64,000 nt of DNA from Pinus tabuliformis (Eukaryota > Streptophyta > Pinopsida > Pinales > Pinaceae), in NCBI GenBank assembly GCA_031772625.1, contig CM062808.1, positions 477,149,655-477,213,654 of the forward strand, read 5' to 3'. The position numbers and the translations under genes are program-made. Below, piece by piece: positions 31,084-41,849 of this stretch. Within the stretch, counting starts at the first letter, position 1. Each line of letters opens with the position of its first letter. The notes beneath the pieces were generated by a model. It was not told where the DNA came from. It saw nothing but the letters and a program-made list of their open reading frames with translations, and searched no databases.

Positions 31084-31441
31084 GTACAACACTAGCATGT
31101 TGCCTTCAAAAAAGAAGAAACTATATTGCCATTGAAAAAGATCCAATACAGTGCAATTTTATTCAGCAAAGAATTAATGCTCTTCAATTTCTTCCAGATG
31201 CAATGCAAGAAATTGGGTTGAAGAAAGGGGACTTTAGTGAATCACGTGTGGCAAAAAAGGCAAAGGAACCCCAACCACCATTACACGAATGATTGGAAAG
31301 ACATACATTGGGAGATTCGCAGACATCAAAGATCCATTAGAAGAGGAAAATGAGCAAAATGAAGCAGAAAATATTGTGGAAGAAGACAATGATGAAACTC
31401 TAGAGGACGAAGAGTTTGGATTACGTGACATTGTTGATTAA

Positions 31442-32297
31442 ATTTAAGTTATGCTTGGAAATCAAACTCATTTTTTGTAACTATTAATTAGTTATACTTG
31501 TAATGTTTTGACTTTGACATTTTATGAGAAGAATAAGCACTCAATTAAGGTTGTTATGCATTCAATATTTGTATTATGTGATTTTCGCATTAATTTTTAT
31601 ATTAATTGTTATTTTTTGAAAAAAACTGTGATTATTATTATTATTTTGACATGAAATTCATAAAAAAAAAACTATTATTTAACCATTTTTAGTTAAAATT
31701 TTCCTATAAAAATTGTGATTTTGACATGTCATCTCTAGCAAAAAATTATAAAAAATTATCAAAACGAGTAGTTTTTTAGTTATATTTGTGTTAAAAATGG
31801 TTATTTTTATGTCAATTGTTAAAAAATATTATTTTTTAAATATAATTATTTCATGTGGATTGAAAAATTAATTAACGATGTATAAATATGTAGAATATCG
31901 AAAACTCAAAATATCGACCTTCTTCTTTAAATATGCTAAACAATAAAAACCTCACTACAAAAAAAAAAAAAAAAAAAAAAACAAGAAAATATGAAGAAGA
32001 CCACTTCCAAAATTATTAAAATTAGAAAATAATTATTTACATTTCATACATTAGAAAATTTGAAGTCAAAAAATAGGTCTTTTAAAAGAAAGGCCTGATA
32101 CAGAATTACCACTTTTTTAAATTAGCATGAAAATTACTACCATTCTAAAACGTAATGTACATAAAAATAAATAAATAAAAAAATTAAAGTGCCAAAAACT
32201 ATGCTCTAAAGCAAACATGTGTGTTCTACATCACCCCTTTTCAAAATCAGGTCACTTTTTTGCTATCTCTACGAAACGGGTAACAGTATCAGTGCCT
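31442..32297. other. AT-rich right subterminal region of the DNA transposon
   Basis: No gene. It includes the 3' flank of the methyltransferase gene, a 22-base A run near 31957, and very AT-rich sequence. The last 60 bases inside the terminal repeat (minus strand GGCACTGATACTGTTACCCGTTTCG) share GATACTG with the left subterminal repeats. Confidence 0.45.
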
Positions 32298-32317
32298 GTT
32301 TCAAAGTTTACATTGTT
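32298..32317 (-). repeat. Right terminal inverted repeat of the DNA transposon
   Basis: The plus strand reads GTTTCAAAGTTTACATTGTT, followed by TGGA at 32318-32321. On the minus strand this is AACAATGTAAACTTTGAAAC, matching the left terminus at 19 of 20 positions. Confidence 0.87.
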
Positions 32318-33480
32318 TGGAGGACCCCAATTGATATATACCCATTTCCCTGTGCAATGCAATTTATAAAGTAATCATAAAGATTATGGCCAATAGACTC
32401 AAGCCATTCCTTCCCAAAGTCATCTCTCCATAGCATACATGTATTGTAAAGGGGAGACAAGTTATGGATGGAATCATAGTGGCACATGAATTATTCATTC
32501 TCTGAAACTCACAAAGAAGCCCAAAATGATGATCAAGTTGGATCTATCTAAATCTTATGATAAGTTGAACTTGAAATATCTATGTAACATCCTTCATGCC
32601 TATGGTTTTGGAGAGGAATGGATCAAATGGATTTTCAATCTTATCTCCACAACTTCTTTTTTGATATATGTTATCACCATTCCTATTGATTTTGGTAGTT
32701 GAGGGTTTTAAGCATTCCTTCAAGGTAGAAACATTGGAAAACAAGTTAATTAGACTTCGACTCTATGAGGAAGATTTCTCTTTAATCCACCAATAGTTCG
32801 TAGATGATACTATGGGTATGGGAATACCTAAATTGGTTAATTAGACTTTGACTCTATGAGGAAGATTTCTCTTTAATCCACCAATAGTTCGTAGATGATA
32901 CTATGGGTATGGGAATACCTAAATTGGTTAATTAGGCTTCGACTCTATGGGGGAATATTTCTCTTTAATCCACCAATAGTTCGTAATGATTCTATGGGTA
33001 TGGGAATAGCTATAGTGTAGGAATATTGGGTGTTTAACCATATTTTATATTGATTTATTGCAAACTCAGGTATGAAGATAAATATGAACGAGTCTCGGGT
33101 TTTCTTTTTTTATATGCCTATGATTTTCTACCAAAAGGTGGCACAAGTATTGGGGATCCAAACCAGTAATATTCCTTCAAAATATCTAGGATCCCCCTTG
33201 GTGAAAATCTCTCTCAAATGGAGCTTGTGGAGGAACTTCTTACAAAATTTCATAAGAAATTGGTGAGTTGGACCTTTCATTCTTTGAATATTGTTGGACA
33301 ATTATTATTTTCTCAAGGCAGTCCTTCAAGCTCTTCTCGTATATCTGTGCTCAGAAATGATGGCACCAACATATATCCTCTGGAAATTTCAAGGAATTTA
33401 GAGATATTTTTTATGGAGAGGATCAAGGGCCTTTAGTGGCGTGGGGAAACTTATGTTTCTCAAGGGCATGCTTAGAAGAT
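32318..33480 (+). pseudogene. LINE ORF2, 3' part: reverse transcriptase
   Basis: After TGGA the LINE resumes: PISLCNAIYKVIIKIMANRLKPFLPKV (about 32340-32420), GRQVMDGIIVAHEL (about 32451), KLDLSKSYDKLN (about 32537), and the RT catalytic box FVDDTMGMG (about 32798), where plant LINEs usually have FADD or FVDD. Further on, SWTFHSLNIVGQLLF (about 33257) and YFLWRGS fit the thumb and connection region. Stops and frame changes are frequent, and a 91-bp triplication covers the catalytic box. Nothing LINE-like is seen beyond about 33480, and no poly-A tail. Confidence 0.82.
32746..33018 (+). repeat. Three-copy 91-bp tandem repeat over the LINE RT catalytic box
   Basis: TTAATTAGACTTCGACTCTATG...GGGAATACCTAAATTGG begins at 32746, 32837 and 32928. 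The third copy has a few changes. The unit contains the FVDD codons (GTAGATGATACTATG), changed in copy 3, and because 91 is not a multiple of 3 each copy shifts the frame. It arose after the LINE died or killed it. Confidence 0.92.
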
Positions 33481-36400
33481 TGAGATTTAGAGTCATTACT
33501 CCAAGTCATTAGGTGTGTTGGGAAGCAGGCGAAGTTCTGGCATACTTAGAAACTAACAATAGAAGCAGAAGTTCCTTAGTGTAGTTTATCCCTAAAACAC
33601 TTCATCAAATGCATCCCATTGACTATAAAATCAAATCCACCTCATCAACTATGCACATGTCATGTGTAATCAAACAGTAATGCAAAAGAGTGAGCTCTTT
33701 CTCTGTCACAAAACCTTGTTCATCTCACCCGTAGCCAAACCATTTCATTCCAAGATCTCCCATCATCTTTCCTGCCTTAAGGAAGAGGAGTCATTCACGT
33801 TACTTGTTGAGGTTCTTATGTGCTTCCTATCTAACCAATGAGTCCAGGATGTGTTTCATGCTTTCCTGGAGTTAGTTCGGGGACTTGCTTTATTACTTGC
33901 TATGGTATAAGTTTGGGTACTGAGTTATGCATAAGTGACTCCTTATCTGAGCTAGCTAGATTTAAGGGGCAACGATATAAGGAAGGGCTTGAGGGTTCTA
34001 AGGCTCCATTCAGCTAGGCAAGAAATAGATAGAAGGAGAATGCAAGTTTAAACAAGCCAAGAGTACTACACGAGGAAGAATGTAGAGCAACGGGCAAAGA
34101 CAATACCTAGATAAAGGCACCCATCCAACCTAGCTCGAACAGAACAAGAACCCAACACCTTACTTAAACCCATAGCAAATTTCTTCAACCCACTTGTAAG
34201 TAAGTACAACCTACCCTTAAAACAAAGAAAATGTCAAATGACAGTGGGGGGTGTTGTGCATATGTTGTGCTTGTAACCGATGGTGGTGAGTGTTGCTGAG
34301 GCACTGACTAAAATGTTGACGGTGAAGAAACAAGATAAAATATTTGGTTTTAATAGTTTGGCTTATAGAACCATCTTTACTAATATTAAGCTACAAGTGT
34401 AATACATGCAGATTGGATGTTGGCCAATGTTAATCATAACTAAAAAAATTAATTAATTAATCAAGTGTATTATATTATTTAATTTACTAATCAACCTAAT
34501 ATGTCGACTTATCTATTGCCGACTTTCCCATCATGTGAGTAAACATTTGACGACTTGCAACCGGATCTTGTTCCTCTCATCCTTCAAAGAATAACTTTGC
34601 GTTAGGCTTATATATCCATGATCACTATGAAAGCACATGCCTCGTATTGAATTATGGTACAATATGGAAGCATTTGTAGTTTTGTTCAGTTAATGATCCA
34701 GAAAGTGGTTAGATTTCCCAAGGTGCGGAGGAGACTACGGGGAAAAGTGAACCTAAGATATGTTTCTTCTTCAATTTTGTTTCAATATTTTTTCCTAAAA
34801 TGCTGCAAAATATGCAAGCTTTCAAAAACGTCTTGTATTTCAAGCTTGGAAGTAGTGCGTTGAACGCTCTAGGAGGTATGATTTTAAGCGACTTCAGCTA
34901 AAATTGAACGAGGCGTGCTAATTTTTTTTTAAGCAACATTTGATTTTATTTGGTCAGATTTTACCTACATTACAACACAATTTGCAAGATTTTATATTTT
35001 CGTTCTATGTCCAAAAAATTGTGTAGAGTTCTTTAATTTGAAGTCACTCCAGGGAAACTTGAGCCTGATATTTGTTTCTTCTTTGAAGACACATTTGATT
35101 TTTTATTTTATGGTCAAATTTTATACAAATATGTCTTGCAAGATTTTGTAATTTTATTCTATTTAATGGTCAGGAAAAGTGCAGTTTTCGAGGAACTATA
35201 TGTTGTAGAAAAAATGAATTTGAGTCATGTTTTTTTTAATATGTATTTGATTTTGGAGTTGTTTTTAGTGAGATTTTTTAGATTTTTCGATGCTGGAATC
35301 TGGCGGAAAATTTTGAGGTGAAATCTTGATTTGTGTTATTTAAACTGGTTTTTTGGCTGTATATATGGATTCAGCACCCTGAGAAACCCCTAGAGCACTT
35401 GGATTGTGCAAATATTACCTATCAAATTTGTGATTTTAGAGAAATTAAACCAGAAAAAACCCACCAAAAAAATTCCAAAAAACACACTAAAAACAACTCG
35501 TTTGATTTTGTTTTAGTTGTCAGTTTCATGACACAATTTTTGAGATTTTGTGATTGTATTCTATTATAAGTCCCAAACCATGTGTAGAGTGACCTACAAG
35601 CTATATTTCTACTGATTCTAGGGACAATTCAACCTGAGACCAATTTCTTCTTTAAAGTGTTTGATTTTATTTTTATGGTCACTTTTAAATACTTTACACC
35701 CATTGTGAATGTTGTAAAAAATATTCGAATAGCTACATTGGCATGGCGTAACCCACAAAGGGCACTAAGATTCAAGAAACACCAAAATCATTTTCAAAAA
35801 GCATAGTAAAAAAGAGTACATTATGGAAAATTGAATTCTTTAAGATTGTAAAAGTTATTTCTCTCTATCACTGTGTATATTTAAGAATAAGATTATGTAT
35901 TTGTAATGTGGTGTGTGGAGGACTTGTGACTCTAGAGGAATATAACTTGTGAGAGCACCACCTACTAATGCAACACCTACATCAACATTGCTCGTTCATG
36001 ATAGATGAGAAACCTATTAAGAGAAGAACTAAATTCCAAAAACCATTGCACCAAGGATAATACAAATATCATTTAAAAATAACAACACAAACAATATTCA
36101 TGCCTCTTGCTATAATGAATTGCTTGAAAATTCTGAAAAGCCAACTCCTTTTACATTGCATATATCTATTATGAAGTATGAAAAACAAACCAATAAGTCA
36201 ACAGAGGTTAAACTAAGGAGTCATTTGGCCAACAATAGCCATATTCCTAGCACATAACTACAACATAATCCTTGGACCTTCACTAGCTTCCACTTAAACC
36301 ATTTGAGCAAGAAAATCAACACAATTATACAAAGAGCAATGTACAGTTGTAGGCCCATAAGAAAAAATCTAAACAAGATTGTCAAACTTCTTAAAACATT

Positions 36401-38879
36401 TCAACATCTAGCTAAAAACAGTTATTTTATATGCATGACAAGTTCATTGAGGCATCTGCACCCCTCAATGCAAGATTGTCAAAATTCTTAAACCATCTCA
36501 ACATCGAGCTAAAATGAAAAATTTTATATGCATGACAAATTCACTGAGGGATTTGTACTCCTCTATGTAGGATTAGAGCCAAATTAAGGTAAATGGTTGA
36601 CCAGGACCTTAACATATTATTGTGTTTATAAAATGTAAAGCAATGGATTCCATGCAGTGGGAGCACGTGGATTACATCCAAGCCCAAGTTCCCACCCAAA
36701 TGTTCATTTAGTTCATTTTTATTTCAATTATTTACTTTTTGTTTAACCGGCTATATTCTGAAACAAACACAGTAGTGAGCATTGCATGAGGGGCACACGT
36801 CTACATCACAAGCTTTCAAGGTATATCTAGATAATAATTTGAAAAATGGCCGACACCTTTCATGGTAATGCATGAGTTTATGATTCTACTTGTTGGAGCT
36901 TCTTCACTTGGAAGAGAGGCCATGCATATGGGTTCAGAAGTTTACCATCATTTGAAGTACTAATTTTGTCATTTGATACCTTATTCAGTAGCGTAAGAAC
37001 ACCCTAGGGGTTATGGAACTTGAGACCTTTTTTACCTAGATAGATCCTTAGTCATTGAACGAGACTGAGGTCTTGATGTAGTACCTTTTGAGATGCTTGT
37101 GTTTCGTGTTCCTTGTTTACGGGGGCTCTCCCTCTCTTCCTGTGAGAAAAAACGCTTGTGGTGGATTGGGGATTGTTTAATGTCATATGCACACAAGTAT
37201 ATGGACCTTCTTTCTTTCCTCCCATTTCAAGAACCCTTATGATATCATCATCACTCTCAATCGCTGCAAAATTGTTCATATTAGCTCAACTAATGATCTC
37301 AAAAAAGAAAGAATAAATGCACCTTAGAAAGGGTAGGTATTAGGATGGTTCATCAATTTTTAGTGTTTACATGTCTATGTGTGCAAAATTGTATGTTGAA
37401 TCTAGATGGTGCATTATACATAATGGGCATTAGCAAAACCCAAGTATAAGATGAATCTCCTCCATCTTAAACAATTATATAGAGCGTATTTGGATATTAC
37501 ATTAGAACATATTAAATATTAAAATACTTGAGATACTTAGCCTTAACCTAGTAAAATATCTAAATATTTCAGAGTTCAATGATGCAACCTTGATCTTTTC
37601 AATCTAGAGTTCATATCAAAAGCCAGGTATGCAACCTTAAAATTTTCAACCCAAAGTTCACATCACAAATGGGTCATTACATTGTGCATCGATGGTATTT
37701 ACCATGGATATCAATAAAGACCCATCTAAACCTAGGTGTGATATGAACCTACAACGTTCAAAGATTTAGGAAACTTATTTCAAGCTCACTAAAATAACTC
37801 AAAGTATTGAAAGTTTCCAAACTTCAATACTTTGTAAATGGGTCCAAACTTCATCAACGTTGTACATTCTATTTATATGTCATTTTGACACTTAGAGAAT
37901 TTGATTATTATATCATTGTTGGAACTATTATTTTACTATAATGGAGTATAGAAATATAGTTGAAGGACCAACCAACTCTGTTGTGAGTGGTCCGTATTTT
38001 CATCCCATGTACACCCCCTTATCATGCAAGCATCTGTACCGAGGTTGTATGATACCATATCTCCTTTCATTTCAATAGCCGAGAAGGAAGTTGGAATTGA
38101 TTCTGACTAGCAATAAGTAACAAGCTAATAGAATGTGGGTTGATTTGGACAATGGTAGCTAAGAGGTGTCCCTAGTGATATAGAGAAAGCTGGTGCAAGG
38201 GACAAAATCAATGTTGTTAGAAGTTGGATTCATTTTTTCTTTAGTTTTAGCAGCTTCATATATGAATAGATTCAACATGGAACTTCTTATTTCCTTTTTT
38301 AATCTCTTTTACCTGCAGATATAATTTTATTTACAAGGATGTTAAGTGTATTTGTTTGGAGGATTAATGGTGAATTCATAAACTATGAAATAAGCTAGTG
38401 AATATAATGATTTCCACTGATCCTATGCAATCATTTTATTTGAGATGAGCTTGCTATTATTGTTTTGCAACATGATTTTTTGTTGTCACACATTGATTTT
38501 TGCAACATATGTGATGTTGGTTCTTTAACATGTTCTTGAAAGGCTTCTCAACAAAAAAGATATTTCTAAGAAAAAATAAGATATTGTAACCATTGAACCA
38601 AGCCACACTTCTCTTACAGTTCATAAGACTAAGCTTAACATTGGTTGTTTTTATGGAAGATCACCCTACAAGTGGATTTGTCATTGACAATATTTTGCTC
38701 ATGCTAAACACTTGTATTTTATTTTTTATTTGTTCTCTTCTTATTTTAATTATCTTGAATTTGGTTTGTTTTAGAATGACTATATTGTATGCATTGTACC
38801 TGGATGATGTGCTTAAGTCCTATCTTGATCTTACAATGTTTCTATTGATCTCTTTAGGTCTCTTGTGAGCATATTAAAA
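33481..38879. other. Unassigned AT-rich region
   Basis: No gene or element could be identified with confidence. 34740-35710 holds degenerate repeats. A 75-codon minus-strand frame at 37052-37279 (MNNFAAIESDDDIIRVLEMGG) looks mildly protein-like without a recognised family. At 38593-38868 a hydrophobic frame appears compositional. Around 38860 a splice-acceptor-like sequence precedes about 30 protein-like codons (SLPISLKCEASQILKEVL) that are partly duplicated on the far side of element 3. It may hold old, unrecognisable transposon debris or intron-like host sequence. Confidence 0.4.
34740..35710 (+). repeat. Degenerate tandem repeats
   Basis: A phrase like ACCTGAGA-ATTTGTTTCTTCTTTGAA...TTTGATTTTATTTTATGGTCA recurs with heavy divergence near 34750, 35055, 35205 and 35630. 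A phrase like CTTGCAAGATTTTGTAATTTTATTCTAT recurs near 34975, 35140 and 35535. Spacing is irregular (150-400 bp), so this is an old array rather than a clean satellite. Confidence 0.5.
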
Positions 38880-38954
38880 GTTAAAAGTTTGCCTATCTCT
38901 CTCAAATGTGAAGCTTCTCAAATTTTGAAGGAAGTGTTGACTATTTGAATGCTC
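38880..38954 (+). repeat. 75-bp direct repeat, copy flanking element 3 on the left
   Basis: GTTAAAA...GAATGCTC directly precedes the left LTR of element 3 and recurs at 62193-62267, eleven bases after the right LTR. Six differences are visible in 75 bases, all transitions. It behaves like an unusually long target duplication. Confidence 0.85.
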
Positions 38955-40731
38955 TGTTGTAGTTTTTTTATCACCTTCCGCACAAGTGCTTCAAAAGATA
39001 TAGAAGCCTCCTAGAGACAACCTCTGGGTTGATTGGAGACAAATGCCTAGGACATCTTAAAGAGAGGAGTGATTTTGAAGATTATCTGAGGGATTATTTT
39101 TGCACTCCATATTGTCACGTAATTGGAAAAAGATAATTTAGGGGGCTTGGTTTAATAGTCCTTCATCAAGGTAAACTCAAGAAAATACATGGATCTAAAT
39201 ACACAGGGGGTAAATCGGGCTAATCTCAAAGAGAAATGTCTGGTTCTGGTGGCCGACACACAACAATAGGCAGCTTTAGATTGGTGTTGTAGTAAAAATG
39301 AATAAGAGGAAAGAAAGGAGGGAATTCGATGCATAGGGTTGGATACAATACAAAATCCTAAGCAACAATGTTACAACAGAAGTATGGAATATTGAAGAGG
39401 TGAGAACGCAGAAATATTGGAGCGCTAATTAAGATCCCAAGATTTATACATCATGAATACATGTGTCACCAAATAACGTTAAGTAAATATGTGCACATTA
39501 TAGGTACATAAGTAAATATGTAGTTAACACTGGTACTATTACTACTTAGCAGCAAATATACAACCATGAATAAGAGTGAAACTGACAACTTCATTACACA
39601 ATTTCAGAAGACTCAGAAAACATACATGAATTGAGATATACATAGGGGGAACATAATGCGCATTTGTCTGATTGGAATCACCAAAGAGTTTCATTAATAC
39701 TTCAAAATGAGTCTCTTTCACCAGTCCATTTACATTCAACAATGTATCAAACAAGTCCCTCATGAACAAGAAAATAGAGCCAAAGTGGAACCACAGAATT
39801 TGGACCTCTCGGGTGCAAAATTATGGAACCTTTATTAAGTGTTTCTTCCCTCTTTTTATAAGGAGAGGTATTTGTAAAAAAATTACAAAAATATCTTAGC
39901 CTGAGCTCCAGTTGTTTGATCGACTAGTTGTCTCAGTGTTCGAAGGTCTTCTTCTCAAATAATTGCAATCAGATTTGATTTCATTCTTTTAAATACAAAA
40001 ATTACATAAATAAAGACAAAAGGAAAATTGAATGATGGTGAGAAAAATATCTCCCTGCCACTTCCTGTGATGGCCTCTGGTCAGGTCACATCTCTGCCAA
40101 ATGGTGCCTCTTTCGTTACTCGGTCGGTTCCCCTATCGCTTTCTGCCTTAACCGCTCAAACTTCCTACTTTCTAGAGTCGGGGCGCTTAACTATGGTGGT
40201 CATGGTGGTGTCATGGAATCACAGCTGTCGACTCATCCATCACATAATTTCTCTATATTACACTATAGGAGCCTGATATGCCCAGTAACATTTCCATAAT
40301 GCATTATCGGAGTTTTGCCTCATTGGAACTTTTGTTCTTAAAAACGTTACAAAACAGTGAGTTCCGGTGTTCCTTTGGCCCTCTTTGTTTTAGCCCCTTT
40401 CTGCATTTCTCGTCATATGACCAGGGGCTATGACTAGGTGCTTAGCCTTAAGGCACTAGGGTCCTTTTGTCCTTGCTCGGGGGCTATTTTACTTGGTACA
40501 CTGCTTAGCACCCAAGGTATCAAAGCCCCTCTCATCAACAATGTTCAATCGGGGACACAACAGGGGAGTTGTGACATGATTATCCTCCAATCACCGATAT
40601 CTGATTATGACATCATCATCTGCCACATGGAACCTCATGGTGGTGACACATGTCACCTTGATTTTCCCCTTAGGCCCCCTCAAAACGCCATAACTGACTA
40701 CCACATGTCCTGACGTACCGCCACATCATGC

Positions 40732-40860
40732 TGACGTCAACCGCCACGTGTCCTTATCAGAGCCAATCTTGTGTCACCACACGTCCTTATCGGAGCCAAT
40801 CCTATGCTGCCAGGTGTAGCTTATCGGGACCAACCAGATGCTGTCACACGTCCCGCTGGA
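40732..40860. promoter_or_regulatory. Repeated 34-bp module with ACGTG, CCAAT and GATAA motifs
   Basis: Three imperfect copies of ccACGTGTCCTTATCaGAGCCAATC...TGCTG lie at about 40744, 40778 and 40812. TGACGTCA stands just before, at 40732-40739. The right LTR has the same block at about 61385-61500. CACGTG and TGACGTCA are bZIP sites, TTATC is the inverse of the GATAA I-box, and CCAAT binds NF-Y. Together they look like an LTR enhancer; this is inferred. Confidence 0.55.
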
Positions 40861-41034
40861 GGAGAGAGAGAAAAGAGCCCATCCACCCTTGGTTTTGCGG
40901 GGAAATCCTTTATAAACTTATTTTTGAGTCCCCCAACTATTTTACTCTATATCGGAACTTTATGCGTTATCGCAACTTTAAAAGGTTGTCACTTGTTCAT
41001 AAGTTCCGATTTCTGATTATGATGTGATATCTTG

Positions 41035-41260
41035 ATATGTCGACGCGTGCTCTGATGCATTGGATCATTGATGTGCGATCGTTGATCTGCTTGGCGTCTC
41101 TGATGTGCGATCGTCAATATGCGATCGTCGATGTGTTGGGTTCTATTGTGAGCAATCATCGATCCCCGATACTGCTGGACCTCCAATATATCAGACCTTT
41201 GACATGTGATGTGCCGATATGCCATGTTGTTGGACCTCTGATATGCAATCTCTGATATCG
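41035..41260. repeat. CGAT-rich degenerate minisatellite in element 3 LTR
   Basis: Short variants of TCTGATGTGCGATCGTCGATATGC recur many times; the same stretch in the right LTR is 61675-61930. Copies differ mainly by C-to-T and G-to-A changes. No clean period can be set by eye. Confidence 0.55.
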
Positions 41261-41517
41261 GACCTCCAATATTCTCTTTTTCCCAAGGCTTGAATCCTTG
41301 AAACTTTAGAAGGCCATATCTTTTGATCTCGAAGTTCGTTTTTGGACTTCTATACATCGTTGGAAAGCTTGTTCAGATAATTTTCCAATGGAGAGGGTAT
41401 GATTTAGACTTTGAGTCCTTTAGAGGCTTGGAATATGCCTGAAAAATTCTCTACTCTTTTACATTCTTTTGACATCATTTGGCACTATTTGAACAATTTT
41501 GCAGTAGGTGATAACTT

Positions 41518-41533
41518 TGGCTCCAATTGGGGA
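41518..41533 (-). other. Element 3: inverted primer-site-like motif at the 3' LTR boundary
   Basis: TGGCTCCAATTGGGGA on the plus strand, one base from the LTR edge, in the same place and nearly the same sequence as in elements 1 and 2. Confidence 0.7.
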
Positions 41534-41849
41534 CAATGCCTTGCTAGCAAGGTGTTGAGAACCTATAGAACAGTAGCCTTCACCATTGGGCATGGAGTAA
41601 AAAATATAATGAATCTATAAAACCAGAAAATCCCCATGGAACTTTATTTGTTACGAGTCCTTTCCTCACGACATTGAAATGCAGAAATATAAACTTTAAC
41701 TCCTCGAAATGAAATGCTTAGCTAGTGAGCTTATTTATATACAACTCCTATTTATGCATAGGGCTCAATTCACCCAAGTTAGGTCAGCCTTCCAATGGTA
41801 CCAGGGCAGCATTTGGGTGTTGGACCTAATGCCTCCATGTTGCTGAAAT

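Larger units (their letters stand above)
27870..31441 (+). pseudogene. ParB-like domain plus beta-class DNA methyltransferase, spliced gene of the DNA transposon
   Basis: The start is the ATG at 27870 (MASKKIYVNLSGPKTL). Exon 1 (to 28316) encodes a domain I do not recognise. Exon 2 (28468-29809) holds a ParB/sulfiredoxin-like domain: YVLGGNHFVEAQRQL (about 29177) and GLSDTEAKLVAWDHN (about 29278) match the usual GNHR..Al and HN pattern. Later exons hold an amino-methyltransferase: motif IV ADIPHGF (about 30388; usual form DPPY), motif X YQKPQLLINYL (about 30898), motif I DLFSGSGTT (30964-30982 joined to 31084), then RRNYIAIEKDP. Order IV-X-I is the beta class (N6-adenine or N4-cytosine), as in RsrI or CcrM. 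Introns: 28317-28467, 29810-29930, 30075-30161, 30983-31083, and a decayed one about 30597-30681. About six in-frame stops (such as TAG at 28696) and a frameshift before the acidic tail (ending 31441) make it a pseudogene. Confidence 0.82.
21396..32317. mobile_element. 10.9-kb DNA transposon with transposase-like and ParB/DNA-methyltransferase genes
   Basis: Ends are AATAATGTAAACTTTGAAAC at 21396-21415 and its inverse at 32298-32317 (19 of 20 identical). Both are flanked by TGGA (21392-21395 and 32318-32321). Removing the element plus one TGGA rejoins LINE codons in frame (AAG GTG GAG GAC CCC AAT), which proves insertion and fixes the ends. Inside, two genes diverge from a GC-rich island: a minus-strand transposase-like gene (22231-26591) and a plus-strand ParB-like/beta-class DNA methyltransferase gene (27870-31441). 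Subterminal regions are AT-rich with short repeats. Both genes carry stops, so this copy is inactive. A 4-bp duplication is shared by several superfamilies; I do not assign one. No capsid, polymerase or integrase-like gene is visible, so it is not a Polinton. Confidence 0.87.
18010..33480 (+). mobile_element. Degenerate LINE (L1-like) interrupted by a 10.9-kb DNA transposon
   Basis: Plus-strand pieces of a plant L1-like LINE occur on both sides of a DNA transposon: endonuclease and the approach to RT up to 21395, and RT from 32318 to about 33480. Joining the sides over one TGGA gives KKEKVEDPN, a stop, then YIPISLCNAIYKVI, the normal LINE order (PKKE...RPISLCN). The LINE was already ORF-like when hit, and both parts now hold several stops. 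Neither a 5' end, a poly-A tail nor a target duplication could be identified, so the outer limits are approximate. Confidence 0.8.
38955..41516 (-). repeat. Element 3, left (3') LTR
   Basis: About 2.56 kb. It matches 43345-44676 followed by 60901-62180, which proves the nesting of element 2. No long frame. It contains an ACGTG/CCAAT repeat module (40744-40860) and a CGAT-rich minisatellite (41035-41260). It also preserves the empty site for element 2 (GATATGCCCAGTAACAT near 40274). Confidence 0.87.

Noticed and set aside
31945-31980. CTCACTACAAAAAA as a CACTA-type transposon end
   Set aside because: No matching inverted TTTTTGTAGTG end was found at a sensible distance, and the run is mostly poly-A. 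The real termini are the 20-bp repeats at 21396 and 32317.
21396-32317. Polinton, Maverick or DIRS-type element because of the methyltransferase
   Set aside because: No polymerase, protease, capsid, RT or tyrosine recombinase frames are seen between the termini, and the terminal repeats are only 20 bp with a 4-bp duplication.
37052-37279. 75-codon minus-strand frame as a gene
   Set aside because: Short, with no recognised domain, no partner exons and no similarity to neighbours; recorded only in the unassigned region.
38593-38970. Last exon of a host gene before element 3
   Set aside because: Only about 30 codons after a splice-acceptor-like site, no recognised family, and the upstream frame is hydrophobic and low-complexity. 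Too little to call.
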